Shown: positions 55,830 through 64,000 of the stretch, piece by piece
How positions within the stretch are numbered: the first letter of the stretch is position 1
How the letters are laid out: each line of letters opens with the position of its first letter
Assembly (NCBI RefSeq): GCF_019931065.1
Contig: NZ_JAIOUQ010000007.1
Span: 121,623-185,622, forward strand
Reading direction: 5' to 3'
Source: Methanobacterium spitsbergense
GTDB taxonomy: Archaea > Methanobacteriota > Methanobacteria > Methanobacteriales > Methanobacteriaceae
DNA: 64,000 nt
Notes under the pieces: generated by a model
Database searches by the model: none
What the model saw: the letters and a program-made list of their open reading frames with translations, nothing else
What the model was told of the DNA's origin: nothing
Position numbers and translations under genes: made by a program

Positions 55830-56666
55830 TTAAGGTAGAATAATTTCTTTACCCGATTCAAGTATTTGAAATTTATTTTTAAATCTATTTTTAAATTTGC
55901 ACAATGCATCAAAACCAGTGCAATGACCAAATATCAAATATTTAGGATCAAACTTTACAAGTTCAGATATTGTACTTTCAATACGATCTTCATTAGCAGT
56001 TATTAGATGTGTGCCACCAATCACAGCGTAAACATTTTCATTAAAATATTTTGCAACAGAAGATACTGTATTTACAATACCCTTATGCCCACATCCAGAT
56101 AAAATCACAAGTCCTTCTTGAGTTTTTATTACAAGAACAAGTTCATCTTCAAAGTTGTCGTGTAAGAAATTATCATTCTTCTCAATAAAAAATGAAGGGT
56201 CTAACTCTTCAAAATCATTGAAAAATGAAATTTCAGCAAATATAAAAATATTTGGTTCAATTTCTATTGTTTTAGAAATTAATTTCAATTTAGGTTGTAA
56301 TTTTTTTTCTTTATCCTTTGTATCGGCATAAGAGATCTTAGATATTCCAATAAACTCCATATTATCATTTCTCATGATATATTTGGGTAAAATGGCTCTT
56401 TTATGTAAATAAATATTTGGTGAACTGTTATTTAGAACTTGAGACAATCCTCCTGTATGATCTTCATGGCCATGACTTAAAACAACGTGTTTCAAATTTT
56501 TAAAACCATTTAATTGTTCCATATTATGTTTCAGAACTTCTGGAGTTTTTCCAGTATCAAAAAGAACTTTAGAATCTCCATTTTCAATTAGAATTGAGAG
56601 ACCGTGCTCTGCATAAAATTCAGACGAAAATTTTGCTGTATTATCATTGACACAAATTAATTTCAT
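55830..56666 (-). CDS. Metallo-beta-lactamase fold hydrolase
   Basis: A 278-aa MBL protein. The metal ligands are in LSHGHEDHTGGL, LSGCGHKG, and GGTHLI with FGHCTGF. It most resembles the group of DHPS-like proteins (beta-ribofuranosylaminobenzene 5'-phosphate synthase-type) that some methanogens have several of; the methanopterin relation is inferred. GGAG precedes the ATG. It is divergent from DUF371. Confidence 0.85.
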   Translation of the reverse strand: MKLICVNDNTAKFSSEFYAEHGLSILIENGDSKVLFDTGKTPEVLKHNMEQLNGFKNLKHVVLSHGHEDHTGGLSQVLNNSSPNIYLHKRAILPKYIMRNDNMEFIGISKISYADTKDKEKKLQPKLKLISKTIEIEPNIFIFAEISFFNDFEELDPSFFIEKNDNFLHDNFEDELVLVIKTQEGLVILSGCGHKGIVNTVSSVAKYFNENVYAVIGGTHLITANEDRIESTISELVKFDPKYLIFGHCTGFDALCKFKNRFKNKFQILESGKEIILP

Positions 56667-56817
56667 TTTTGTTTCTCCATGAAAATTAAGTGTAGATATA
56701 TTATCTATTTAGATAGTTAAAATAAGTTTAATCAGTTCATATTTTATTATTAATAATATTTATGAAAGACACATATTGAAAGAAATTTGTAGTAATTAAG
56801 TTTAGAAGGTTAAAAAA

Positions 56818-57228
56818 ATGGAATACACATTTATTGTAACAGGACATCCTAATGTAACATCAAAACATAAAACAACACTAGAGGTAACAAAGGATACTGA
56901 AATAGGAAAAACAGCTGATTGTATAATAGGGGTTAAATCTAAAGTATCAATGGGGGATATTCCCAAAAAAATATTAGATGCAATTAAGAATGAAGATACT
57001 CTTATAATTTTACGTCTTGAAACCGAAAATGCTATTGATGAGATAAAAGGTTATGGACATCCTGAGTTAACCCTAGATCATCCAACAGACATAGTTACAA
57101 GAAAAAGTAGTTTTAAATGTAGCAGAACGCTTATGATAAATGCAGATAAAGCTGCATGTGATCTTAATAACGAATTAATTGATGATTTAAAGAAATCTAA
57201 ACCTTTAAAAGTTACAATTATTGTTTAA
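56818..57228 (+). CDS. DUF371 family protein
   Basis: A 136-aa protein of DUF371: EYTFIVTGHPNVTSKHKTTLEVTKD, DCIIGV, KGYGHPELTLDHPTDIVTRKSSF, SRTLMINADKAACDL. The function is unknown; the conserved His and Asp may bind a metal. It is found in archaea as a single gene. It lies upstream of the tRNA gene. Confidence 0.88.
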   Translation: MEYTFIVTGHPNVTSKHKTTLEVTKDTEIGKTADCIIGVKSKVSMGDIPKKILDAIKNEDTLIILRLETENAIDEIKGYGHPELTLDHPTDIVTRKSSFKCSRTLMINADKAACDLNNELIDDLKKSKPLKVTIIV

Positions 57229-57356
57229 TTTTTTATTAAAGTATTGTATTTGTATTAGTTACATGAAGAATATTTTTTATTGTTAAAAATAGCCTTAAAA
57301 TAGTTGTTATCTGAATAGATTCAAAAAAATATTAAAATATTTTAAGTAAATAATTT

Positions 57357-57442
<86 letters not shown>

Positions 57443-57623
57443 GTGATCAAATATTTATAAACATTTGAGCATACCAACTTCTTTAACTCTCACTATTTAA
57501 ATGTTTTCCTTGTTTTAGCTGGACTCTAAAAACTCAATATTAACTTAATAAAGATGTGATACAAAATAAGAACTATTTAACCATATTATCAACTAATCTC
57601 TTAAATTAAAGGATAGATATTTT

Positions 57624-57923
57624 ATGATTTGTTTGGATGCTATAACACCTACAAAGGATGGAATACTTCTTGAAGTAGAGGTCTCACCAAAATCTGACAA
57701 ATTTAGAATATCTGGATATAATGAATGGAGAAAAGCATTGGAAGTTAAAATAAAGTCAGTTCCACAGAAAGGTAAAGCTAACAAGGAAATAATTAACGAA
57801 TTTTCAAAAATCACACAACATCATGTTGAAATTATGTCGGGACATAAAAGTCATCATAAAACCTTGAAAATATATGATATGGATGAAAAAGAACTTCTAA
57901 ATATTTTAAAACATTATTTCTAA
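57624..57923 (+). CDS. DUF167 (YggU-like) protein
   Basis: A 99-aa protein of the DUF167 fold: LLEVEVSPKSDKFRISGYNEWRKALEVKIKSVPQKGKANKEIINEFSKI is diagnostic. Function unknown; the family is widespread. AGGAT lies 9 nt before ATG 57624. It converges with rfbB. Confidence 0.88.
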   Translation: MICLDAITPTKDGILLEVEVSPKSDKFRISGYNEWRKALEVKIKSVPQKGKANKEIINEFSKITQHHVEIMSGHKSHHKTLKIYDMDEKELLNILKHYF

Positions 57924-57960
57924 TTAATTAATTAAAAATTAAAAAAAAGGTAAATCTAAT

Positions 57961-58905
57961 TTAAAACTTTGAAAAAAGAGTTATATTATCCTTATACCAG
58001 TTTATGGTTTGTTTAATAGCATCCTCAAATTTATGTTCTGGTTTCCATCCAAGTTTCATTATTTTAGTTGAATCAAGGGAATATCTTCTGTCATGACCGA
58101 GACGATCTTCAACAAACTTTATGAGGTTATCTGGTTTTCCAAGAGTATCCAGTATCATATGTGTAATTTCAAGATTATTTTTCTCATTTCCACCACCTAT
58201 ATTATAAACTTCTCCTAACTTCCCTTTCATTAGGGCGGTGTAAACTCCTGCACAGTTGTCGGGCGCATATATCCAATCTCGAACATTTTTACCATCACCA
58301 TATACAGGTAATTCCTTATTTTGTATTGCATTTAATATGAACAGGGGAATGAGTTTTTCAGGAAACTGATATGGGCCGAAGTTATTACTGCTTCTTGTAA
58401 TTATTACAGGAGCGCCGTATGTTTTATGATAAGCACTTACAAGTACATCAGCTCCGGCTTTGCTTGCAGAATATGGGCTTGAAGGATCAATGTTACTTTT
58501 TTCAGTGAAAGAACCATTATCTATACTTCCATAAACTTCGTCTGTAGATATCTGTAGATATTTTTCAACATCATATTTTCTAACATTTTCAAGAAGATTG
58601 TATGTACCAATGACATCTGTTTTAACAAATACCCCTGGATCTTCAATTGACCTGTCTACGTGTGTTTCAGCAGCGAAGTTCACAACCATATCACAATCTT
58701 TCATCACATTTTTAACTGCTTCCGAGTCTCCAATATCTCCTTTAATGAATTCTATTTTACTTTTTATATCATTGAGATAATCTGGATTGGCTGCATAAGT
58801 TAGTTTGTCAAATATTACTATCTCGTGATCTTGTTTCTCAACCATTTGATGCACGAAGTTACAGCCTATAAAGCCTGCTCCTCCTGTAATAAGCATTTTC
58901 ATTTT
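57961..58905 (-). CDS. rfbB: dTDP-glucose 4,6-dehydratase
   Basis: A 314-aa short-chain dehydrogenase-type sugar nucleotide enzyme. TGGAGFIGCNFVHQMVE binds NAD, STDEVYG holds the catalytic Asp/Glu, and YSASKAGAD has the Tyr-xxx-Lys pair. It makes the 4-keto-6-deoxy sugar for rhamnose-type glycans. ATG 58905 is exactly 5 nt after GGTGA; GTG 58914 lies inside that site. galU (making NDP-sugar) and galE lie nearby. Confidence 0.92.
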   Translation of the reverse strand, partial: KMKMLITGGAGFIGCNFVHQMVEKQDHEIVIFDKLTYAANPDYLNDIKSKIEFIKGDIGDSEAVKNVMKDCDMVVNFAAETHVDRSIEDPGVFVKTDVIGTYNLLENVRKYDVEKYLQISTDEVYGSIDNGSFTEKSNIDPSSPYSASKAGADVLVSAYHKTYGAPVIITRSSNNFGPYQFPEKLIPLFILNAIQNKELPVYGDGKNVRDWIYAPDNCAGVYTALMKGKLGEVYNIGGGNEKNNLEITHMILDTLGKPDNLIKFVEDRLGHDRRYSLDSTKIMKLGWKPEHKFEDAIKQTINWYKDNITLFSKF

Positions 58906-58914
58906 TTTCACCAA

Positions 58915-59485
58915 TATTTTGTTTTATTATTCAAATTTTTTCAGTGTAAATCATAAGTATTTTTCCTTAAATATCCCATATTGGAGTATTTTATATACCA
59001 ATCTAGGGTATTTAACATCAGATTATCATAGTTTTAAGTTAGTTGGCACGTTAACGCAAAGCAGTATCGATACCAATGTTTTATTTCTGATACATAATGA
59101 TTTGATTTGCATGAATTTTATCTTAAATGAAAAATTCATTTATTTGGACCGTAAATTGAAGATTTATGTATACATATTACAATACAATGCATTTGAGACA
59201 TGATAGTGGTTTTAAAGTATGTCTGGTCAAATTTTATAAAAAGATCTTTGTTGCGCCTTAATATTTCCAACAACCAGCTTTTCTAGTAGGGATCACCATT
59301 AGATTTTGGTTTTTAATCATTCTATTATTCCAAAACCATTAATTCTCAAAAATTTTATATATTCCATTCCTATTAAATTATACCATTGATCTGCTTAATT
59401 TAATAATTAATTAATATATAGAATAAATAGGTCTTTATAATGATGTTTTAATATAACTTAAATCAAAAATTAGTGGTGATTTAAT
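58915..59485. other. Gap of about 570 bp between rfbB and galU
   Basis: Divergent promoters of rfbB and galU fall here. A frame at 58919-59203 has no ribosome binding site and poor composition. TTTTGG (59319-59324 region) and CCAAAA form a short spaced inverted repeat. I see no strong RNA structure. Confidence 0.45.
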
Positions 59486-60331
59486 ATGAAAGCTGTAATA
59501 CCTGCTGCAGGGCTCGGTACGAGATTTTTACCGGCTACTAAAGCACAACCTAAGGAGATGTTACCTGTCTTCAACAAACCAACCATTCAGTATGTTGTTG
59601 AAGAGGCAGTTGCTTCGGGCATTGACGATATTTTAATAGTAACTGGTAAAGGAAAGAGATCAATCGAAGATCACTTTGATAAATCTTTTGAACTTGAATA
59701 TTTCCTTAGAAACTGTGGTAAAATGGACAATCTCCATGAAATAGAAGCTATATCAGAAATGGCAGATATTTATTATGTTAGACAGAAAAAACAGAGGGGA
59801 CTTGGAGATGCTATTTTATGTGCAAAAAAACATGTTGATGGTGATGCATTTGCTGTTTTATTAGGTGATACTATAGGAAGATCAAGTGTACCATGTACAA
59901 AGCAGCTTATGGACATCTATAACCAGTATGGATCATCTACAATAGCCATAGAGAAGGTTCCGGATGAAAAGATAGAAAGATATGGAATAATTAAAGGAAA
60001 TAAAGTTTCTGAATCTTTATATGAAATAGAAGATTTAGTTGAGAAGCCAAAACTGCGTGATGCTCCCTCAAATCTTGCAATTACAGGTAGATATATTTTA
60101 ACATCAGAAATATTTGATCATATAGAAAATCTAACTCCTGGTGTTGGAGGAGAAATACAACTAACTGATGCAATGAAATCACTTGAGAAGATATATGGCC
60201 ATGTATTTGATGGTAAAATATATGATATTGGAAATACAGTTGAATGGCTTAAGAGCTCAATTGAATTTGCACTTGAAGATCCCGAGGTAGGAGAAGATTT
60301 AAGGAGTTATATGGCGGAAATTGTGAAATAA
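59486..60331 (+). CDS. galU: UTP-glucose-1-phosphate uridylyltransferase
   Basis: A 281-aa nucleotidyltransferase: VIPAAGLGTRFLPATKAQPKEMLP, VLLGDTI, EDLVEKPK, GGEIQLTDAM are GalU signatures. It makes UDP-glucose, the substrate of galE. GGTGAT is 5-6 nt before ATG 59486. Part of the nucleotide-sugar block with galE and rfbB. Confidence 0.95.
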   Translation: MKAVIPAAGLGTRFLPATKAQPKEMLPVFNKPTIQYVVEEAVASGIDDILIVTGKGKRSIEDHFDKSFELEYFLRNCGKMDNLHEIEAISEMADIYYVRQKKQRGLGDAILCAKKHVDGDAFAVLLGDTIGRSSVPCTKQLMDIYNQYGSSTIAIEKVPDEKIERYGIIKGNKVSESLYEIEDLVEKPKLRDAPSNLAITGRYILTSEIFDHIENLTPGVGGEIQLTDAMKSLEKIYGHVFDGKIYDIGNTVEWLKSSIEFALEDPEVGEDLRSYMAEIVK

Positions 60332-60480
60332 TTACCATAACTTCTTTCAATTTGACTATTTATACTAATAATTGATATAAAATTTACATAATCTCATTTT
60401 TTCTTTTTTTACTATTATTGGACTTAATCTTGTTAAGATTATGCAATAAAAATTAGTTAAGATTAGTTAAAAAATTCTAG

Positions 60481-61458
60481 TTAAAATTTATTTGATATTT
60501 TTTTATGCCATTTCCATGCAGTTTCTACAATCTGGGAAAGATCATGGTATTTTGGTTCCCATTTTAATATATTGCGAACTTTATCCGAGCTTCCAATAAG
60601 AATTGGTGGATCTCCATGCCTTCTTTTATCTTCAACTGCATTTATTTCTTTTCTTGTAATTTCCCTAGCTTTTTCTATAACTTCCAAAACAGAAAATCCA
60701 TTACCATTTCCAAGATTAAAATAATCACTTTTACCTCCATTCTCGAGGTATTGGAGAGCTTTTAAATGGGCATCAGCTAAATCTGTCACGTGTATGTAAT
60801 CTCTTACACATGTACCATCAGGAGTATCATAATCTGTACCAAATATCTTAATATCACTCCTTTTTCCACTCGCTGCATCTAATATCAACGGTATCAGATG
60901 GGTTTCAGGATTATGAAGTTCACCTATCTCAGAATCAGGATCTGCACCTGCAGCATTGAAATATCTCAAAGAAACATATCTTAAATTGTATGCATTGCTA
61001 TAATCTGATAAAATAGTTTCAACCATCAATTTTCCATATCCATATGGACTTATAGGATTTTGTGGATGAGTTTCAGTGATTGGAATCTCAATGGGATTTC
61101 CATAGGTTGCACAGGTAGATGAAAACACCAGTGTTTTTACATCAAATTCTAGCATTACCTTAATTAGGTTTAGAGTATTGCAAACATTGTTTATATAATA
61201 TTTCTGGGGGTCTTCAACTGATTCACCAACATAGGTGAATGCAGCAAACTGCATTACAGCAGTTATTGGATATTTTTGGAATATCTTCCGTATTTCATTG
61301 ATATTTCCAAGATCTCCACGTTCAAATATTCCCCATTTAACAAAATCTTCATGGCCATAACTCAAATTATCGAAAACAATGGTTTCATATCCATTATTAT
61401 TAAGCTGTTTGTTAATGTGTGCACCTATATATCCGGCGCCACCAACTATAAGAATCAT
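60481..61458 (-). CDS. galE: UDP-glucose 4-epimerase
   Basis: A 325-aa epimerase: GGAGYIGAHINKQL binds NAD, VFSSTCATYGNP, YGYGKLMVE has the Tyr-xxx-Lys pair, and RYFNAAGADPDSEIGE, GTDYDTPDGTCVRDYIHVTDLADAH are GalE signatures. It interconverts UDP-glucose and UDP-galactose. It converges with galU. Confidence 0.94.
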   Translation of the reverse strand: MILIVGGAGYIGAHINKQLNNNGYETIVFDNLSYGHEDFVKWGIFERGDLGNINEIRKIFQKYPITAVMQFAAFTYVGESVEDPQKYYINNVCNTLNLIKVMLEFDVKTLVFSSTCATYGNPIEIPITETHPQNPISPYGYGKLMVETILSDYSNAYNLRYVSLRYFNAAGADPDSEIGELHNPETHLIPLILDAASGKRSDIKIFGTDYDTPDGTCVRDYIHVTDLADAHLKALQYLENGGKSDYFNLGNGNGFSVLEVIEKAREITRKEINAVEDKRRHGDPPILIGSSDKVRNILKWEPKYHDLSQIVETAWKWHKKISNKF

Positions 61459-61504
61459 ATTTAAAAGTATGGTAATCCCTATAAAAAAAAGTATCTATCC
61501 TAAA

Positions 61505-62413
61505 TTATATTTTAATTGACATTAAATCTGCAATTATCAAATAGAAAACTACAAGACCACTCCAGTTACCCCAATTTTTAGCAATTGTTCTTAGTTGATG
61601 GCTTGTAATTGGTTTTCCACCTGTATAATAATGTGATACAACCCTTCTAAGTCCGATATCATCAGCAGGCAGCGCAACCATTCTATGCAATCCCCTAATT
61701 ACAGCAAGTTCTGCGGTCCAGACTCCAATTCCACGTATTTTCATGAGTTGTTGGATAATTTCTGAAGTTTCTTGAGTTTTTAAACTATTTAAATCTATTT
61801 TGCCTTCTTTAATATTCTTTGATAATCCAATTACATATTCTGCCTTTCTGAAACTCAAGCCTACGTCTCTTAAATCTTGTTTTTTTAATTTAGAAATCGT
61901 TTCAGGCGTTGGAAATAAGTAGTAAGTTTTGGGTTTTATTTTTAGTTTTTCTCCATATTTTTTTACCATCTTTGTTTCGATACTACGTGCTGCCTTTAAT
62001 GATATCTGCTGTTCGATTATTGATGTAACAATGGCCTCAAAGAATGTGGGTGTTGTAGGGCTGTTGAGACCTTTAAGCTTTAAAATAAGCTTCGACAATA
62101 CATTTTCATTCTTTATATAATCATAAAAATCTTTGAGGTTGGAGTTTAGATTGAAAATCGAGATTACTTCATCTCTAACAAGTTCAATATCTCCTTTACT
62201 CAGCTCATTATCAGGTTTTATAGTTACAGATAATTCTGGTTCATCAACAGATCCCAATGATTGTACCTCGATCAGGAATAAATGCTTATTTATATTGATT
62301 ACCTGCCAATAAATCCCGTTTTCATATTTCTGAATTTGAGGATCTCCATCAGAAAATATAATTGCGCTTAATTCAAAGTTAAATGGAGATTGGGGGCGTA
62401 TTTTTATGATCAA
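61505..62413 (-). CDS. alkA: DNA-3-methyladenine glycosylase family protein (AlkA-like)
   Basis: A 302-aa HhH-GPD protein. N-terminal about 90 residues form a TATA-like beta domain; IIEQQISLKAARSIETKMVKKYG, LRDVGLSFRKAEYVIGL, the HhH MKIRGIGVWTAELAVIRGL and the catalytic Asp in LPADDIGLRR are seen. It removes alkylated purines. TTG 62413 follows GGTGA by exactly 5 nt. A palindrome at 62482-62495 is upstream. Confidence 0.9.
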   Translation of the reverse strand: MIIKIRPQSPFNFELSAIIFSDGDPQIQKYENGIYWQVININKHLFLIEVQSLGSVDEPELSVTIKPDNELSKGDIELVRDEVISIFNLNSNLKDFYDYIKNENVLSKLILKLKGLNSPTTPTFFEAIVTSIIEQQISLKAARSIETKMVKKYGEKLKIKPKTYYLFPTPETISKLKKQDLRDVGLSFRKAEYVIGLSKNIKEGKIDLNSLKTQETSEIIQQLMKIRGIGVWTAELAVIRGLHRMVALPADDIGLRRVVSHYYTGGKPITSHQLRTIAKNWGNWSGLVVFYLIIADLMSIKI

Positions 62414-62481
62414 TTACATCACCAGAAATTACATTTCTTTTAATTACTATTTTTTTTGCCAAAAATTTTTTCTTGATTATA

Positions 62482-62495
62482 TATTGAATTCAATA
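62482..62495. promoter_or_regulatory. 14-bp palindrome upstream of alkA
   Basis: TATTGAATTCAATA at 62482-62495 is a perfect palindrome, about 70 nt upstream of the alkA start. It may be an operator. Confidence 0.35.
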
Positions 62496-62696
62496 ATTCA
62501 AATAGATTTTTGAATTTTATTATTTAATTTAACAATAGTTCAATGCTCCTTTAACTCTTGATGTCGATATACATGCACTTAAATCAGTTATAACAAGTTT
62601 TTTAACTAATTTTAGATTTTTAACCTTTATATTGCCTTTTCAATAATTTTATATAGAAATTTGGACATAATAAATATAATACAGGGGGATGAAAAA

Positions 62697-63014
62697 TTGG
62701 GAAAAGTTGAAATAAACAAGGAAAACATTAACAAATGTCTGTGCAAAACATGTCCAGTTCAAACTGACAGCAAGTGTTCTAAGGATAAACTGGACATTAT
62801 AAATGAGAAATTGAAGCAAGAAGGTGATATTAAAGATATTATTAAACCAGAAGAAGAACTTCCACTTGTTTACTGTTCATTTGGAAAGGCTACATGTACT
62901 GACCTTGCAAGCATGGAATTGTGTAAATGTACACAATGCAATGTGTGGTTGGATAATAATTTAGCTAATACCGAACCAATAGAATATTTCTGTATTGATG
63001 GTGCACCAAAGTAA
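62697..63014 (+). CDS. Cys-rich DUF2769-type protein
   Basis: A 105-aa protein rich in Cys: INKCLCKTCPVQTDSKC, YCSFGKATC, LCKCTQCNVW, YFCIDG. The pattern matches DUF2769, a metal/Fe-S-like family of methanogens with unknown function. TTG 62697 follows AGGGGGATGA, the only good ribosome binding site; a TATA TTTATATAG at 62649-62657 gives a short leader. Confidence 0.85.
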   Translation: MGKVEINKENINKCLCKTCPVQTDSKCSKDKLDIINEKLKQEGDIKDIIKPEEELPLVYCSFGKATCTDLASMELCKCTQCNVWLDNNLANTEPIEYFCIDGAPK

Positions 63015-63146
63015 AAATATTTAAAATTTTTTTTATGTATACTCCCCAATTTAATAAATTTCCATTATTAACTTCCATTAAAATTAGTTATTTCTATTAA
63101 AATTTTCAATTCATGAATATTTCCAATAGAAATCTCATTATGAATT

Positions 63147-63241
63147 AGTGCCAATTTAAATCAAATTAGCTCATGTAATTTTAAATGATATTACATTAAC
63201 TTCATGTATAATTGAGCAAACCTTAACTTTATGATGGCACT
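63147..63241 (-). ncRNA. Candidate small structured RNA on the minus strand
   Basis: Nested stems: AGTGCCA (63147-63153) with TGGCACT (63235-63241), GCTCA (63169-63173) with TGAGC (63213-63217), and TGTAAT (63174-63179 region) with ATTACA (63090-63095 offset within 63190-63196). On the minus strand a TATA-like GTTTTATATC around 63266-63275 would start transcription near 63243, right at the outer stem. No protein frame lies in it. Confidence 0.35.
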
Positions 63242-63401
63242 TATACGAACTCAACAATCAAAGATATAAAACCCTATATAACACAACTACAATCAGATGA
63301 AAACACTTATATTGACATGTTTTGATTCAAATAAAAATTATAAAACTCGTCTTTATGATATTAAATATTTTATATGTTTTTAAAATAATAAATGGAGAAT
63401 G

Positions 63402-63866
63402 TTAAAAGTTTAGTGTGTAATACTCGCCATCATGAAGTTGTATTTTCTTTATCAACCCTTTATTTTCCAATGCTATGATAAGGCTGTAGGTTTTTAGGCT
63501 TGTGAGTTTTAGTCCACCATAAAGCATATGGCCCTCAAGAAGAGTTTTTGATATCAGTCCAGATTCTCCTGCCACTTCTTTGATGATTTCAAATGCTTTT
63601 TCTTCTGTCTGATTAAGTTCTTCTTTTTTAACAGCTTCTTTTGATTCCCATACATTAATGTTGCCTGTTTCAAGAAGTTTAACTGTTCCATCCTGGTAAG
63701 ATATGATATTCTTACTATCCAACATCATCAAGATATCTTTAAGATCCATTTCAGATAAATCAAGTTCTAATTTGAGTATCCTATATGGAATACCATTCTT
63801 GTATTCATTCTGATAGTATTTTATCTGATTTAAAACTATATTTTCCTTACGTGTTATGTGAAGCAT
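63402..63866 (-). CDS. Winged-helix-type hypothetical protein
   Basis: A 154-aa protein with two winged-helix-like parts: residues 5-65 (ITRKENIVLNQIKYYQNEYKNGIPYRILKLELDLSEMDLKDILMMLDSKNIISYQDGTVKLL) and 85-154 (EEKAFEIIKEVAGESGLISKTLLEGHMLYGGLKLTSLKTYSLIIALENKGLIKKIQL). A DNA-binding regulator is likely; the target is unknown. It is alone near the end of the window. Confidence 0.7.
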   Translation of the reverse strand: MLHITRKENIVLNQIKYYQNEYKNGIPYRILKLELDLSEMDLKDILMMLDSKNIISYQDGTVKLLETGNINVWESKEAVKKEELNQTEEKAFEIIKEVAGESGLISKTLLEGHMLYGGLKLTSLKTYSLIIALENKGLIKKIQLHDGEYYTLNF

Positions 63867-64000
63867 ACTAAGAATGGTATGTTAACAATATATTAAAGAG
63901 TTTCCGATGTGGGATTTTTAATGAATTCCATGGATTTAACACCCTAATGTTCAAATTATATACATATGATTTGTATTGATAAAAAAAATCTTAAGTATCT
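63867..64000. other. Window end, no gene seen
   Basis: About 130 bp upstream of the winged-helix gene, presumably its promoter on the minus strand. No other feature is seen before the window ends. Confidence 0.4.

Noticed and set aside
58919..59203. 94-codon open frame between rfbB and galU
   Set aside because: No ribosome binding site, unusual residue composition and position in a divergent promoter region; not supported as a gene.

Overview
The window is chromosomal DNA of a hydrogenotrophic methanogenic archaeon, most likely Methanobacterium or a close relative in Methanobacteriales. The main evidence is the detached C-terminal piece of a split family-B DNA polymerase (PolB2) beside rps8e, an arrangement known from Methanobacteriales. 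Further support comes from the F430 gene cfbC, the methanogenesis marker mtxX, F420/riboflavin genes arfB and arfC, pantoate kinase, exosome, prefoldin and KEOPS genes, A+T-rich intergenic DNA, archaeal TATA boxes and GGTGA-type ribosome binding sites about 5 nt before the start. No CRISPR array, insertion sequence, integrase or rRNA gene was seen.

Layout. 1-3.7 kb: exosome/ribosome/RNA polymerase operon (rrp4 tail, rrp41, rrp42, rpl37ae, rpoP, Brix, pcc1) and prefoldin beta. 3.8-10 kb: HisA-like protein, sugar kinase, orphan AAA ATPase, HAD phosphatase, polB2-rps8e. 10.4-16 kb: hypE with a structured leader or small RNA, an RDD protein, a degenerate small ABC transporter, and cbiC-hemL for tetrapyrroles. 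17-26 kb: mtxX, uppS, tatD, a TetR-DUF169-MFS cassette, dapB, arfC, a PHP hydrolase. 27-34 kb: pantoate kinase, a winged-helix protein, recJ, srp19, hemD-cobA, purQ-purS-purC. 34.5-39.8 kb: a four-gene operon of soluble fumarate reductase A and B, aspartase, and a rubredoxin-FMN hydroxyacid dehydrogenase fusion. 40-48 kb: glmS, a secreted peptide, an XRE-cupin/thioesterase/acyl-CoA ligase trio and an ASH-Ski2-type helicase. 48-57 kb: arfB, PUA protein, the LSm-L37e-TOPRIM operon, purF, a U32 protein, the CBS-cfbC pair, DUF123, MBL and DUF371 proteins. 57.3-62.4 kb: tRNA-Leu(GAG), nucleotide-sugar genes (rfbB, galU, galE) and alkA. 62.6 kb to the end: a Cys-rich protein, a possible minus-strand small RNA and a winged-helix protein.

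How the genes work together. Tetrapyrrole genes (hemL, hemD, cobA, cbiC, cfbC) supply cobamide and F430. arfB and arfC act at early steps towards riboflavin and F420. purC, purS, purQ and purF make purines. glmS, galU, galE, rfbB and uppS feed cell-envelope and glycan synthesis.

Two things stand out. First, the operon at 34.5-39.8 kb could convert aspartate to fumarate to succinate, with electrons from a 2-hydroxyacid passed through a rubredoxin domain. It differs from the known CoM/CoB-dependent TfrAB. Second, several genes (arfB, a PHP hydrolase, rrp41, the U32 gene, perhaps frdA) have good ribosome binding sites whose correctly spaced in-frame start codon is ATA, ATT or ATC rather than ATG, GTG or TTG. 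In the PHP gene one missing A in an A7 run gives an alternative explanation.
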